Shown in pieces: positions 31,430-42,597 of a DNA stretch of 64,000 bases. The stretch comes from Furcasterigmium furcatum (taxonomy: Eukaryota; Ascomycota; Sordariomycetes; Glomerellales; Plectosphaerellaceae): the NCBI GenBank assembly GCA_001599815.1, contig BCIA01000002.1, forward strand, positions 2,053,831 through 2,117,830. Direction: 5' to 3'. Both the position numbers and the translations under genes were made by a program. The stretch's first letter is position 1, and the number at the start of each line of letters is the position of its first letter. A model generated the notes under the pieces. The model saw only the letters and a program-made list of their open reading frames with translations. It searched no databases and was not told where the DNA came from.

Positions 31430-31863
31430 GCGGGACGGGAGAAGATAGCAGCCTTCATACAATGGGAACACCTGGCTGCATGGGCCAATCTATACCATCA
31501 AGCATTGCTGTCCCGAGTCTCAAAGTTGGTTGAACCTTTCACCCTGGTCATTGCAGAAAATGTGCATTGCTTGAGGTTACCGGCCATGTGCCTCCAAAGC
31601 GTCTCACAAAGACATTGAACGAGGTGCGACAGCCTCTTTGTTGCCGATAGCCTCGACACCCAGCCGACGCATCCTCCTGAAGAGCACGAAAGAGTCGTGA
31701 GATCATCACTCAGGGTAATGTAGACTGTTCCTCCCTTTGAACCCTCTGATATATATCGAACATCATGGTGGCAACTCACCATGGCCGCAATCATCGTGGC
31801 ATCTTGCACCCAGGCGGCGATACCCTCTTGACCCCTAATCAGGCCCTCTCGTGAATCCTCAAA
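31430..31863. other. Intergenic, nothing recognised
   Basis: Short spacer between two plus-strand genes. No motif recognised. Confidence 0.4.
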
Positions 31864-32885
31864 ATGTGCTACCGCGTCTACTCACACACTCTTCGATGCG
31901 ACACCCGCCCTGTCCTCTCGGACGGCGAGAACCTCCTCATCGACCCATACGCCACTCCTCACCCGTGCCGGTGCCGCGAGGACAGACACATCAAGTCACA
32001 GGACCGCTGCGACGACCACGGCTGCTGCTTCGTGTCCTCTCGAAGATATTTGTGCCCTGCTAACTGCCGCACCTCCATCGTGTACCACGTCTACATCCAG
32101 CGAACCTTCGACCACAGGGTCCATTTCCACCGCTCCCCGTGCGAGCCGGAGTGGAGGAACCTCCCCATCTTCGACGGCAACATCTTCCCCATGTCGTTGA
32201 GGCCATCCTCCAAGAGCAGCAGGGCCTCTCGGGAAGGAGGATACACCTGTCCGGCCGAGTCTGTGGAGTTCAGGCTCGCCAGAGACCAGATCTCGAGGTC
32301 GGCCGCATCCTCGACCACGGCCTCCTGGAGATTGACAAGGCGCGCTTCGAGGAGCAGAAGCTCACCCACCGCCACGCGAGGGAGCACGGCGCCCGCTGCG
32401 GGAGGCATCGGGACCGCGACTGCGCCTGGCCCGAGAGGATCCGCAACGCGCGGGAGCACGGGGACAACATCCAGACGGCGGTCGAGGGGTTCCGGCAGCT
32501 GTGGCGGCGGTGGAAGGTGTACCTCCGCAACCTGGAGCGCAGGGGCGATCGTCGGCTGGGCGGGCTGGAGGAGTGGCGCCGCCGGGATGGCCGGGCTTCG
32601 GAGCGGGAGGAGTATGACATGCTTATGGGGAATTACAGACACGACATGCGCGTTGATGAGAATGATGCCCGCGTTGCGAGGGAGCGGGAGCGGGAGATGA
32701 GGAGGCAGAGAGAGAGGTATCGGGCGGATCGGTATCAGTACGCACCGTCGAGGTATGATCGCCGTGGAGATTACAGTGATTATGAATATGTGCGCGGTGG
32801 GAGGACGAGGCCCTCTGGGAATCAGGGGCGTGGCTCGAAGGTGAGGTACCCAGATGACCGAACGTATGGCGACGTTCTCCGATGA
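31864..32885 (+). CDS. Conserved fungal cysteine-rich protein, frameshifted near 32,200
   Basis: From ATG 31864 the first frame encodes about 110 well-formed residues with many Cys and His: CYRVYSHTLRCD, CRCREDRH, CDDHGCCFV, CPANCRTSIVYHVYIQRTF and CEPEWRNLPIFDGNIFP. A second frame one base earlier then gives a charged helical C-terminus (LEIDKARFEEQKL, RQLWRRWKVYLRNLERR) ending in an Arg-rich tail at TGA 32885. The change lies between about 32,190 and 32,270, where no intron of normal size fits, so one base is probably missing. I recall similar filamentous-fungal proteins of unknown function with this order of segments. The Cys/His pattern suggests metal binding. Confidence 0.6.
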
Positions 32886-33228
32886 TGATGTGTCTGAGAG
32901 CTGCTATTGCCAAGTCAGGACAACGGTGGATAGGATTTAGATGTCAGGGGTGGGATTTTGCTTTAGATAGTGCTCTCGATGCCTTCACGCGAGGTCCATC
33001 ATCTGTCTACTACTCCGGGCTGTAGATCAATTGTTGAGGTTGGGAAAATTTGTACAGAGCTTTACATAAACTCACCAGCCTGAGCAGATATCACGTTCAA
33101 GTATCGAGAGGGTAGAGAGTGAAGCAGGTCAATTTATACTCCGACTAACGCGATATCCTCAGACCCGGAACCGCCACCCTTTTTTCCACGATCCATCCTC
33201 GGCTGCCGTGGCCGTATCGCACCGGCTC
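32886..33228. other. Convergent intergenic space
   Basis: 3' sides of two convergent genes. No distinct feature. Confidence 0.4.
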
Positions 33229-33948
33229 TTAATGATCATATTCCAGCTCCAAGTCAATGCTCTCGGTCTTCTTTCCATCGGCCAGATCCACGGCGTAATG
33301 CCTCCTCAAAAGAGTCCTATGCCCCGCGAACCTCTCGCCCAGATTAGGCGTGCACGTTCCCTTGCACACGCGCTTCTCCCCATCTAGGTAGTTGCCGCCC
33401 TTGACCATGAACCTCGCCTGCTTGTCGGGGCGGACATGCCCGCACTGGCCGCAGCGGATCTTGATGGCGGGATCGCCCTTCTTCCAGGGGCGGACGAGGG
33501 CCTCGATCTCGGGGAGCCGCTCGCCCCGCTTGGGAATGCGTCGGGGCGCCGGGGCCGGGAGCGGGGTGCCCTGGTTGACGGGTCAGCGCGTGTAGAAGAC
33601 AGGCGCCGAGGTGTAGAGGACCACGGGCGCCGAGAGTCCGGGCAGGGTGGTTACCGGGACGACGGTGGCCAGGTTCGGCTGGACGACAACGGCCGGGGCT
33701 TCGGGGCCGGGCATGTAGGACAGGCCTCGGTTGAGAGGGATGTTCCAGGGCTGGGCCACCTGAGACGGGAATCGAAGGGGGTAAGTCTGGGTAACGGGCT
33801 GGAAGATGTGCGAGACTCCGTTGCTGCTAGGGAAGCGAAGGGGGTAGATCTGGCCGGGGGCCCTGACGGGTCCGACCTGAACAAGGGTGGCATTGGGGAC
33901 AAAGCCTCGCTGGTTGTCCCAGTGGTAGGGAGGAACTCCGTTGTTCAT
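33229..33948 (-). CDS. Hypothetical protein with C-terminal zinc-ribbon-like CX2C...CX3C
   Basis: The same minus-strand frame is open from ATG 33948 to TAA 33229 except for one TGA at 33585-33583. An 84-nt intron (33654-33571: GTAACC donor, CTGAC branch, CCAG acceptor) removes the stop in frame and gives 211 aa. The N-terminus is a Pro/Val-rich low-complexity region with two YPLRFPS repeats. The C-terminal part has IRCGQCGHVRPDKQARF and VCKGTC, which could hold a metal, and a charged tail. No family is recognised. The intron model is preferred over a nonsense mutation because branch and acceptor are well placed. Confidence 0.55.
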
Positions 33949-34745
33949 GGTTGCGGCGTTGTTGTCGTGGAAGACTGCGTGTTCGTGTGATGGAAGTTGG
34001 GCTGTGCTCTGTGGTGGGAGAGGTTTAGCAACGCTTGGAAGGCAGAGAGAGGCAATATTTGTACTGGAAAAGTGGTTGTTTTGAAAAGAAATCCAGCCCT
34101 AGCTGGCTGGCCTCTTCATTGTAGGCTTTTCACGCGGCTGAGGAGTCATGAGCCACGATGCCCCTCGCGGCTGGTGGGCATGAGCCGCAAAAGCCCCTCG
34201 CAGCTTAAGTGACAAGGGGCGACTAAAGAAAGCTAAGTCATCCGAAGAGTCAAATTGGCGACTCATAGGGAAACATTGATGTGAATAGGGGCGCGTCAGG
34301 CTTTACAAGAGGGGGATATCCAGTCCGGGTTGTGCTTGATCCCAGCCTGCTTCATGAAACGGACGTATTTGGCATATCACGATGAAATGATTGTGGCAGA
34401 CCTTATGTGATGCGACTTCACACGTGGGCACCTTGAAATGACCAGCTGCATACCCCTTGGTATTCTTAGTACAATATGATGCAGAACATGTATGCTTTGA
34501 GGGGACCTTGACCTTTGCACCTGATGCGTTTTCGAAGTGCAAATTGTGCCGAGTATCCAAACTTCTGAGCCCCAACCTCTCCCCGGGTAGCGTACCAAAT
34601 TCTCTTGGCCTGCTTCCATCTCTTCGTGACATGTCCGTCTCCTGTGCGACAAATAAATGAAGGTGGCTTCCCAAACGTGACTTCGAATGTGACTCCGGTC
34701 GAATCGTCTGAGCTTGTCGACTCTTGGCCAAATCCGTGCAAGCCT
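33949..34745. other. Intergenic, with a short direct repeat
   Basis: Imperfect direct repeat (CATGAGCC..GCCCCTCGC) at about 34,147-34,206. No gene is supported. Confidence 0.4.
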
Positions 34746-36244
34746 TCACCACTTGGACCGCAAGTTCCTGTCACAGAGAATGCGAGCAGCAAACAGCGTG
34801 AGGCCGGCAACGGTCATGCAGGCTCCCGTGTAGCCGATGAGTCGGGCATACTCCGCCTTTGTGCTCTCCTGGATGAAGGCGCCGCCAATGGGCGTTCCCG
34901 TGAAGACGCCGATGGCGCCCCAGACGGCAAACGCGCCCAATCTGGCTCCGATTTGGTCATCGGGCGAGATGGCTGCTACTACGGCCGGCATGACACTGAT
35001 GAAAATACCAGAACAGAATCCTGTTTGCACCGTTAGAATTGATTGCAAGGGTAAACATGGGTCAAGCAACAAGGGCAAGTTGGAACTTACCATACAAGAC
35101 AGCAAACGCTACAACGAGGCCCACGTTGCTTGCGAGGAACCACATGGTGAGGCAGAGCAAACCAGAGATCGTGGTCATCGGGTAAAGAAGATTGAGACCT
35201 CCGACGTGATCGGCCACAAAACCGCCGCTGTTGGGGAACGACGTCAGTCAAGGTATACACACAAGAAGAAGCCGGAGTCCACCTACATGATGCGGCCAAA
35301 GAAGCTCGAGCCGTTGATTAAAGGAAGCAAGTAGCTACCGAGGGCTGCCCCGGGGAAATGAGCCGAGACATACGGCTCTACCAGCTCGTCAGCAATCCGA
35401 ACTACCGAGGAATCTCACGAGCTGATACATACCTATGTAGTAGAAGGGGACATAGAGCCCGAAATTGCCGATGATGCTCGCGATCGCCAGGACCGTGTAG
35501 CGAACGTCGCGGAAGCCATTGAAGTCGAGCAGGTCCCGCGGCGACTTCATCGGCTGCCTCTGCAGCTTCGGCGTCGAGATTAGGACGGAGACGGCGTAGC
35601 AGAAGATGATGATCAGCGCGGCGGCGCGGAAAGACCAGCTCAGCCCGATCCGGGGGACCAGATGCGAGAACATGATTGGAATACAGACGCCTCCCGCGCT
35701 GCTCCCGCCGGCGAGAATGCCCATGGCCAGGCCTCGGCGACGCTGGAAGTGTTGTCCGACGAGCGGCAGGGCGACATATGTTCCGAAGGCGACAGTGATC
35801 CCGAACAGAACACCCTGCATAGTGGTTAGCGCATGAGACCGTGGGGGGAGGTACCGCAGCTGGAGATACCTGACTGAGGAAGTGCTGCCAGATCTGGCCA
35901 GGCTGCGCAAACGAGACGCCCACGGACGCGATGACCGTTCCTGTGGCAGCGACGAGATAGAGCCATTTCGGGCCGTAGGCGTCGCAGAGCGCCCCGGCCA
36001 CAGGGCCGACGAGGTACATCAGGCCAAGCTGGAGGGACCCGATGAGGGCGATGAGCGACGGGGAGTAGGCGGCGAGATCATGCTGGCTGTAGTAGTCCTG
36101 GAAGAAGCCGAAGCTGTTGATGTAGCCGAATGAGACGAAGTAGACGAGGAACGAGCCGAGGACGGTCAGCCAGGCCTGCGCCGTGTGCTCGCCATCTTTC
36201 TCCGGGTGCCTGCGGGCCTGCTCAGAGTCAGTATTGTTCTGCAT
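34746..36244 (-). CDS. MFS transporter, monocarboxylate-transporter type (419 aa)
   Basis: Five exons: 36244-35870, 35814-35433, 35377-35287, 35227-35091 and 35020-34746; all introns are 55-70 nt with GT-AG ends and keep frame. The protein has a hydrophilic N-terminus, then about 12 membrane helices. The MCT-family entry WLTVLGSFLVYFVSFGYINS is followed by FGFFQDYY, and TM5-6 read GLAMGILAGGSSAGGVCIP, with the characteristic small-residue pattern. A GPVAGALCDAYGPK loop matches the family's GxLxDrfG motif between TM2 and TM3. Proteins of this group move short carboxylates or related substrates across the plasma membrane; substrate unknown. Start chosen at 36244 because the in-frame ATG at 36280 adds only 12 non-conserved residues. 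Confidence 0.9.
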
Positions 36245-36685
36245 CGTGATATGGGTACCGTGGTACGAACAGCTTGTCAACGGGCCACTGGAAGCTATGT
36301 GTCAGTTGCTTGGTGACCTGGGTTTCTGGGCGTTGAATGTTGTGAGCCTTGTATCGATGCGAGTGGGAGTTGAGGAAATAAATAATCCGACTCATCGGGT
36401 CGGTGGATCTAACGTGGTGGGCAGATGACTCCACTGAGGCCAACTCAACACCACGACAGCGTATCTGAGAATTTTGCCAGTATGGTATCATTTCCTGGGC
36501 ATCTTTCGTGATTGCCCGTATTTCTCATTGCCTGCCTCTTCGAGCAGGTCGAGGGTCTTTGGTGTTTTGGTGCTTCCCTCTGAGTCTGATGTGCACGGGC
36601 CACTCTTGTTGTGGGGCCTGTCGTGGATCACCACTCCTCCACATCCCTCCTCATAAAACTCAACAACCAAAAATATTACAGTATC
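36245..36685. other. Promoter side of the MFS gene and 5' flank of the tRNA
   Basis: No ORF supported. The AT-rich stretch just before 36,686 is usual for a tRNA 5' flank. Confidence 0.4.
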
Positions 36686-36769
36686 GGGGATGTGGTTTAG
36701 GGGTATAACGTCTGCTTCGCACCATACTGTGACTGCTGAAGGCCCGGGGTTCGATTCCCCGCATCTCCA
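36686..36769 (+). tRNA. tRNA-Ala (anticodon CGC) with a 12-nt intron
   Basis: Acceptor stem GGGGATG (36686-36692) pairs with CATCTCC (36762-36768), including G3-U70, the alanine identity pair. The A box TGGTTTAGGGGTA and B box GGTTCGATTCC are canonical; the T stem is CGGGG/CCCCG. The anticodon CGC is at 36718-36720, followed by A37 (36721) and a 12-nt intron (about 36722-36733) in the standard position. The anticodon stem TCTGC/GCTGA has one T-T mismatch in the middle. Discriminator A at 36769. Confidence 0.85.
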
Positions 36770-36775
36770 CGCTTC

Positions 36776-36790
36776 TTTTTGCCTTTTTTT
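36776..36790 (+). terminator. RNA polymerase III terminator of the tRNA
   Basis: T5 at 36776-36780 and a second T run at 36784-36790, immediately after the tRNA. Confidence 0.75.
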
Positions 36791-37668
36791 CCAGCCATGA
36801 AGTGGTGATATTTTGTCTGGCCTTGGCTGGCCGACCGAATAGAGTAATATAGATTGCATAAATCAATAGTTTTCACCTTGTCAGAGCAGAAAGACTGGCC
36901 TAGACAAGGTACCTAGTAGGAGCCCTCTGAGGAGCGATCTTGGGGTCTCGTTGAGACCTGTGTAACCTGTGTAAGTCACTCTCATAAGTAGAAGTCTAAA
37001 TTTATGTCTGTCTCTGTCTGGTGTCAAGACTGAGCATGAGTGATAAAGGGGCCCATGAATGCTATTTTACGGCGGGAAGCCAATGGCTTCTCTCGCAATG
37101 CCCTTGGAGCCTCCCTCGGGGTCGTGGTCGTGGTCGTCGTCCGCCAGACCTTGTCCGAAACCCCCTTGAAACTGATCCCAGCGGTGGACCACCACCAGTC
37201 TTGGCCCACGATCCCATCGTCTCGTCGCATCTTTCTCCCCCTCTGGACCGTCCGAACATCCCTCCGCGACTCGGACTGTCGCAGGACACCTGCCACTAGC
37301 ATGCCATCCGGTCCCGATCCAGGAGCATCCCCGACGGACATGGGATGACGGCGCGGGCTCTCGCGATGCCTCTGGAAAACCTCAAACCCCGGCAGGGGCC
37401 CTGCTGTTACCCAGGAGGCTCAGCACGGAGTAGTCAAACAGGCGCTTCCCGAGGGAGAGAGGGGGCCATGGCCAAGGGGAGGCTATAAGATGTGATGATC
37501 GCCGTCCGATCATGAGCGGTCGATTTGCATCGCTACCGGACTTGAGCATTCCATTCTTTACAGTATCCTTCTGGAAAGGATTCATTTTTTCTTCCCTTTC
37601 GTCACTGTCGCTAATACCTTCCCCTCGTTTCACGCTCCTTTCCTCGTGGCCTTGTCCGACTGTTCATC
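36791..37668. other. Promoter region of the secreted-protein gene
   Basis: TATAA at 37484-37488 and a CT-rich leader at about 37,560-37,660. No gene seen between the tRNA and 37,669. Confidence 0.5.
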
Positions 37669-38297
37669 ATGCAGCTCTCTCTCGCCATCCTCGCCGCTTC
37701 TGCCGGCCTTTCGCTCGGAGGTAGGTCATCTCACTTAGAAGAAAAGGGGCCACCATCTAACTGACCGTTCCAGCGCCCTACCTCAGGGCCCGCCAGTCGA
37801 ACGCCTGCTTCATCATCGGCGACGTCGAGCTCCCCCAGATCGTCCTCGATGACGTCGTCCTCCTGGAGGGCATGGCCACCTGCGACGCCGCCAACCCGAC
37901 GCTGGGCGGCGTCCCCGACGTCGACATCCGCGGCACGACCTTCTCGAGCATCAACTTCGACGGCTCGGGCCAGTCGCCCCTCGCATTCGCCCTCGAGCGC
38001 TTCGCCACCACGGAGCCCCTCGCCGACAACGACCTCGACCTCTTCCAGGCCCAGCTGGCCGCCTACGTCGCCACTGAGGCCGGCCTGCGCTCCGCCGGCG
38101 AGAACGTAGGCCCCATCAAGATCCCAAAGTTCTTCCTCGAGTTCCAGGTCTCCCGCATCGGCGTCGCCCAGGGCGAGGAGATCCCCGAGGCCGGCCACCA
38201 GGTCGACCACCTCCTCGGCAAGGTCCTCGAGAACGGCGCGGGCGAGGACCAGGCCCTGAAAGACCAGGTCTCCGCCCTCGCGACGCAGCTGTCCTGA
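37669..38297 (+). CDS. Secreted protein of unknown function (191 aa)
   Basis: Exons 37669-37720 and 37774-38297, 53-nt intron with GTAGGT donor, CTAAC/CTGAC branch and CAG acceptor. The first exon encodes a signal peptide (MQLSLAILAASAGLSLG). The mature protein is acidic with two Cys (NACFIIGDV and MATCDAA), a repeated theme of Leu/Asp segments, and a segment VGPIKIPKFFLEFQVSRIGV suggesting a beta structure. No domain is recognised. It looks like a conserved small secreted fungal protein. A TATA element is present about 180 bp upstream. Confidence 0.75.
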
Positions 38298-38526
38298 TCG
38301 GTGCGGATGAATCGTGGGTTTCATTTCAGTGCATAAATAGTACTACATGGTCCTCGTTCTGTACATGATGAGACCTGGGGTGGTAATAAGACAGAATTCG
38401 ACTGGGGAGAAGAGAATTGCCTTCGCGTGATTATGGGTGAAAGCCAAAAGAGAAACGCCAGAGGTATATGCAGCGCCGCCCGCCCGGGATATCCTACATC
38501 GCATCGTCTCCTACCGCTCGTACACA

Positions 38527-39667
38527 TTAATTCGGCAGCTGCTGCTGCTGCTTCTTCGCGGCGGCCTCGGCCTCGCGCGCCTCCGCGCCGAGCGCCCGCC
38601 ACCACACGTCGGTGCCCCAGCGGATGGCGCGTTCTGAGGCGCCCTGGACCGTGAATGCCGGCCGCACGTCGAGGTAGAAGACGGGGTCGCCGTCGGCCTC
38701 CTCGGGCTCGCCCGAGTAAAAGTCGATAACGTAGCGGATCTCCTGGGTCGTGTCGCCGACCTTGCGGGTGACGTACCAGTCGTGTCGGTCGAACGGCGGC
38801 TCGCTCCTGTTCGCGGTGGTCAGCAGTCGAAATGTCAAGTAGGTCCGGCGGAACGTACGCGAACTTGGAGGGATACAGCCAGCCCATGACCTGCAGCATG
38901 GAGGCCTTGGGAGACATCTCCTTCGGCTTGCCCTGGAAGCGGACGAGGGTCGGCGGGACCTCCTTCCCGTCGGCCTCCTGGTACGCCATCTGGGGGGCGT
39001 TCTCCTCGCCGCGGCTGCAGACCCTGAAGCCGTGGAACAAGCCCTTTGCGAAGCGGTCCTCCCAGCCGACGACCTCGGCCCAGGCGCCCTCGTTCAGAAA
39101 GTTATGGCAGGCGACCATGGACTCGACGGCGGTGATGTCCGTGTCTGTGTGGCCCTTGCGGAGGAGGGCGTTGTACATCTGCTGCGGCGAGGGGTACTCC
39201 CAGTTGCCGTCACCGGTGCCCTTGGGGATGGAGGACGGATCTCGGGAGGTTGGAAGGGCTACCGACTGGTTTGCGGCCGGGGCTTGGGATATCTCCTTGA
39301 ACATGTAATTCAGAGGGTTGATCTGAGAGAGGAAGGACTTGGACTCGGGCTTCTCCTTGGCTTGTCCGTGGTTCACGGGGCACGCGGAGACGGGCGCCGA
39401 AGCCTGAGCCTGGCCGTGGTTGACGGGACAGGCGGACGGGGCGGCCTCGGGGGCCTTCGGGGGTCTGGGTATCGCAGTCATGGCATCGATGGACTTTCCG
39501 TGCATAGGGCATCCTGGCTAAAGAGTGTTAGGTCGGGCGGCATTGGCGATGGAGGGCGAGGGATGGATGCGTACTGGTGGTGATTGGCCTCCGGCGGCGA
39601 AGGCATGATGAGAGGCGGGCGCGCCGAAGGGCGTCGCAATGGGGGAATCGGCCCAGAACCAGCCCAT
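38527..39667 (-). CDS. CYC3: Holocytochrome c synthase (cytochrome c heme lyase), one-base frameshift at about 38,845
   Basis: Exon 1 (39667-39575) encodes the conserved start MGWFWADSP; a 57-nt GTACGC...TTTAG intron leads to exon 2 at 39517. Three CP heme-regulatory-type motifs follow (GCPMHG, ACPVNHGQ twice). Then comes the heme lyase core: SFLSQINPLNYM, WEYPSPQQMYNALLRKG, the VVGWEDRFAKGLFHGF-type region, and SKFAYVPP at the end of this frame. The next base shifts the frame: TYLTFRLLTTANRSEPPFDR and DWYVTRK continue one base over, down to TGA 38527. One extra C/G at 38845-38846 explains it, and a corrected gene would encode 360 aa. The enzyme attaches heme to apocytochrome c in the mitochondrial intermembrane space. 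The gene is expected to be needed for respiration, so the shift is probably a consensus error. Confidence 0.85.
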
Positions 39668-40156
39668 TTTGTGGCTCTATCTGGATACAGGAGTGTTCAG
39701 GGGGATCGTGGTTGTTGGATTGCGGCCAGCAGGTGTCGTGGGCGTGGGATTGTTCTCGGCGCAAGGCATTCGAAAGGGGATGATCGGTGATATCACCAAG
39801 ATTCAGCTGCCAGATACGGACGGGCGCCCAAAAATTCCATGCCCGCAAACTTTTGGCGTGTTAGTAATCGGGCGGTGGCCAAGCGCCGAGAGGCCCCGGA
39901 AGCTGCCGCGACCCACGGCAATTTTCCGCGACGCGTCCCCTGTAGCTCGGTGACATCTGATTCTCCGGCGACCCAAACCAGTGGATCCTTGTCACCTGTC
40001 TGAGTCTGTACGTCACCACCACCACGCCCTCCGCGTCGAACTCGAGGGCCCGACGGATGCGCCGATTCCTCCCTCACCCTCCGACCCTTCCTCCTGTCGA
40101 CACCCGGGGAACATGACTACCCTCGCTCGCTGCCTCAGCTGCCCCAATTGTTCGAG
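39668..40156. promoter_or_regulatory. Divergent promoter of two mitochondrial genes
   Basis: 489 bp between the heme lyase ATG (minus) and the ABC1-kinase ATG (plus). A CCAAT sequence occurs at 40144-40148, close to the second ATG, but is probably too near to act as a CCAAT box. No TATA seen. Confidence 0.45.
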
Positions 40157-42358
40157 ATGAGACTGGCCTTCGTCCTCGGCCGGTTCTGTCCACGAACAGC
40201 CTTCCGACATCCCCCCTCCTCGCCCCTCAACGGCCAGGCCTTCCGGTGCTGGCGATCGACATTCAGACACCAGAGCTCCTCGCGACAACCGCCGCCGCAA
40301 TGGCGGATAGGACGGATAGCGCGCATCACCCTGCGTGCCGGCGGAACCGGCGCCCTGGGGACGGCGGCGTTCTTCGAGCTGTCGCAAGAGAAGAACGACG
40401 GAACAGATTACACGGCAGAGGGGCGCATGCTCGAGGCCAGCAGGGCCGAGATCAAGAAGAGGGTGAATCATGACGAGCCCTTCATGGTAAAGCTCTGGGA
40501 TGGCATTTTGCTCGCCTTCGACACGTTCCTTGTCGAGCCGATCTGCACCGGCATCCGCTTCCTCCACCTGGTCGTCATCTTCGTCCCAGTCATCTTCGCC
40601 GTGCCCATCATATGGCTCGGGCCCCGGCAGAAAGACAGAGACAACGAGAGGACGGGCACCTTGTTGTGGTATCGCTTCCTGGTACAGGCCATGGAGTGGG
40701 CTGGGCCGGCCTTCATCAAGGTGAGTCTGATCCCCCCTTTCTCGTCAAAATCCCCCCTCTGACACCTCCCAGCTCGGCCAATGGGCCGCGTCTCGGTCTG
40801 ACGTCTTCCCCGACGAGATGTGCGAGATCATGTCCAAGCTGCACTCCAACGCCCCCGCCCACTCGATGAGGGCCACCAGACGCATCGTCTCCAACGCCTT
40901 CGAGGGCAGGACGTTCGATGAGATCTTCGAGGAGTTCGACGAGAAGCCCCTCGGCGTGGGCGCCATCGCCCAGGTCTACAAGGCCAAGCTGAGGCCGGAC
41001 CTGGCCGCCCTGAACGACATGGACCTCGACCAGGAGCCCCAGGCCCTGCGCCACAAGGTCGTCAAGAATGTCGAATCGGCCCTCAAGTCGAGCCCGAAAC
41101 GAGTACCCTCGACATACGTCGCCGTCAAGGTCCTCCACCCCAAGGTCGAGCGCACCGTGCGGCGAGACCTCCGCATCATGAACTTCTTCGCCACCCTACT
41201 CAACGCCATCCCCACGATAGAATGGCTCTCCCTCCCCGACGAGGTCGAGCAGTTCGGCGAGATGATGAAGCTGCAGCTCGACCTCCGCATCGAGGCCACG
41301 AACCTCACCATCTTCAGGAAGCACTTCCGCGACCGCACCACGGCCTGGTTCCCGTACCCGTACACGGAGTACACGACGCGCAACGTCCTGGTGGAGGAGT
41401 TCGCGCAGGGCATCCCCCTCGCCGACTTCCTCGAGAACGGCGGCGGCGTCTTCCAGAACGAGATCGCAAAGGAGGGCCTCGACGCCTTCCTCCGCATGCT
41501 GCTCATCGACAACTTCGTCCACGCGGACCTGCACCCCGGCAACATCATGGTCCGCTTCTACCAGTCCGAGCAGCCCGACCTCGGCATCCGCCACCGCGCG
41601 CCCGACAAGAACCCCCAGGAGAAGGACGACGTCACCGAGCAGGTCCTCTCCCGCCTCCGACCGTTCCGCCGCCGCAGGGACCCCGACGCCTGGGCGGCCG
41701 AGCTCGCCAAGATCGACCGCGAGGGCTTCCGCCCCCAGCTCATCTTCATCGACACGGGCCTCGTCACGGAGCTCAACGCCACGAACCGCGCCAACTTCCT
41801 CGACCTCTTCCGCGCCGTCGCCGAGTTCGACGGCTACAAGGCCGGCAACCTCATGTGCGAGCGCTGCCGCCAGCCCGACGCCGTCATCGACAAGGAGGTC
41901 TTCGCGCTCAAGATGCAGCACCTCGTGCTCGGCGTCAAGAGCCGCACCCTCGCCCTCGGAAACATCAAGATCGGCGACATCCTGCAGCAGGTCCTCGGCA
42001 TGGTGCGCGGCCACCACGTCCGCCTCGAGGGCGACTTCGTCAACGTCGTCATCAGCATCCTGCTGCTCGAGGGCATCGGCCGCAGCCTCGACCCGGGCAC
42101 CGACCTGCTGAGCAGCTCGCTGCCCATCCTCCGCCAGCTGAGCGCCCAGACCGGCACCGAGATGGCCAAGCACGGCGACTTCTCCATGCTGGTCGTCTGG
42201 ATGGGCCTGGAGACGAGGAAGTTCCTCCAGGCGAGCATCGAGGACGTGAGTAGCCCCCCCGTCACGGCCGCTGACGTTTCTGAGCACGAGCACAAACTGA
42301 CTTGCGGTCACAGGTTGAACGATGCGTCAAGTATGATCTTCTTTCGCCGAATGTATGA
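40157..42358 (+). CDS. ABC1/ADCK-family atypical kinase, mitochondrial (ADCK2/Cqd1-like, 693 aa)
   Basis: Exons 40157-40720, 40773-42245 and 42314-42358 (introns 52 and 68 nt, frame kept). The start is followed by an Arg/Ser-rich segment (RLAFVLGRFCPRTAFRHPPS) fit for mitochondrial import, then a membrane helix at about residues 137-155 (GIRFLHLVVIFVPVIFAVPIIW). ABC1 signatures are all present: KLGQ (188-191) of the KxGQ motif with SRSDVFP, the Ala-containing loop VGAIAQVY, VAVKVLHP, the nucleotide-binding HADLHPGN (D440) and FIDTGLV (D515) in place of DFG. The C-terminal exon encodes VERCVKYDLLSPNV. These proteins act in coenzyme Q biosynthesis or distribution in the inner membrane. The transmembrane segment and lengths fit the ADCK2/Cqd1 branch, a judgement from memory. 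It shares a promoter with the heme lyase gene. Confidence 0.85.
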
Positions 42359-42597
42359 ATACAGAATAGCAGACACGCTCATAGAGAAATACACATGTGA
42401 TACCTGGCGGCCTGGCCACACAACTGACGACGCTCGATGCTTCTTGTCGGTGATCCTCTCGATAATCCTCCTCTCGATGAGGCCTGTTGTCGACGAGGCT
42501 TGTTTTGGACGAGGGCTGTTCTCCGGCACCCCTCTCCTCGATCATCCATCCTCTTGATTTGCTCATCCCTCGCTTGACCTCTCGGTGGATTGTCCTT

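Noticed and set aside
33583..33585. In-frame TGA in the zinc-ribbon-like gene as a nonsense mutation
   Set aside because: A GTAACC...CTGAC...CCAG segment of 84 nt removes it in frame, so an intron is more likely.
41196..42311. Long minus-strand frame opposite the ABC1 kinase
   Set aside because: Composition is that of a shadow frame; the plus strand carries all conserved kinase motifs.
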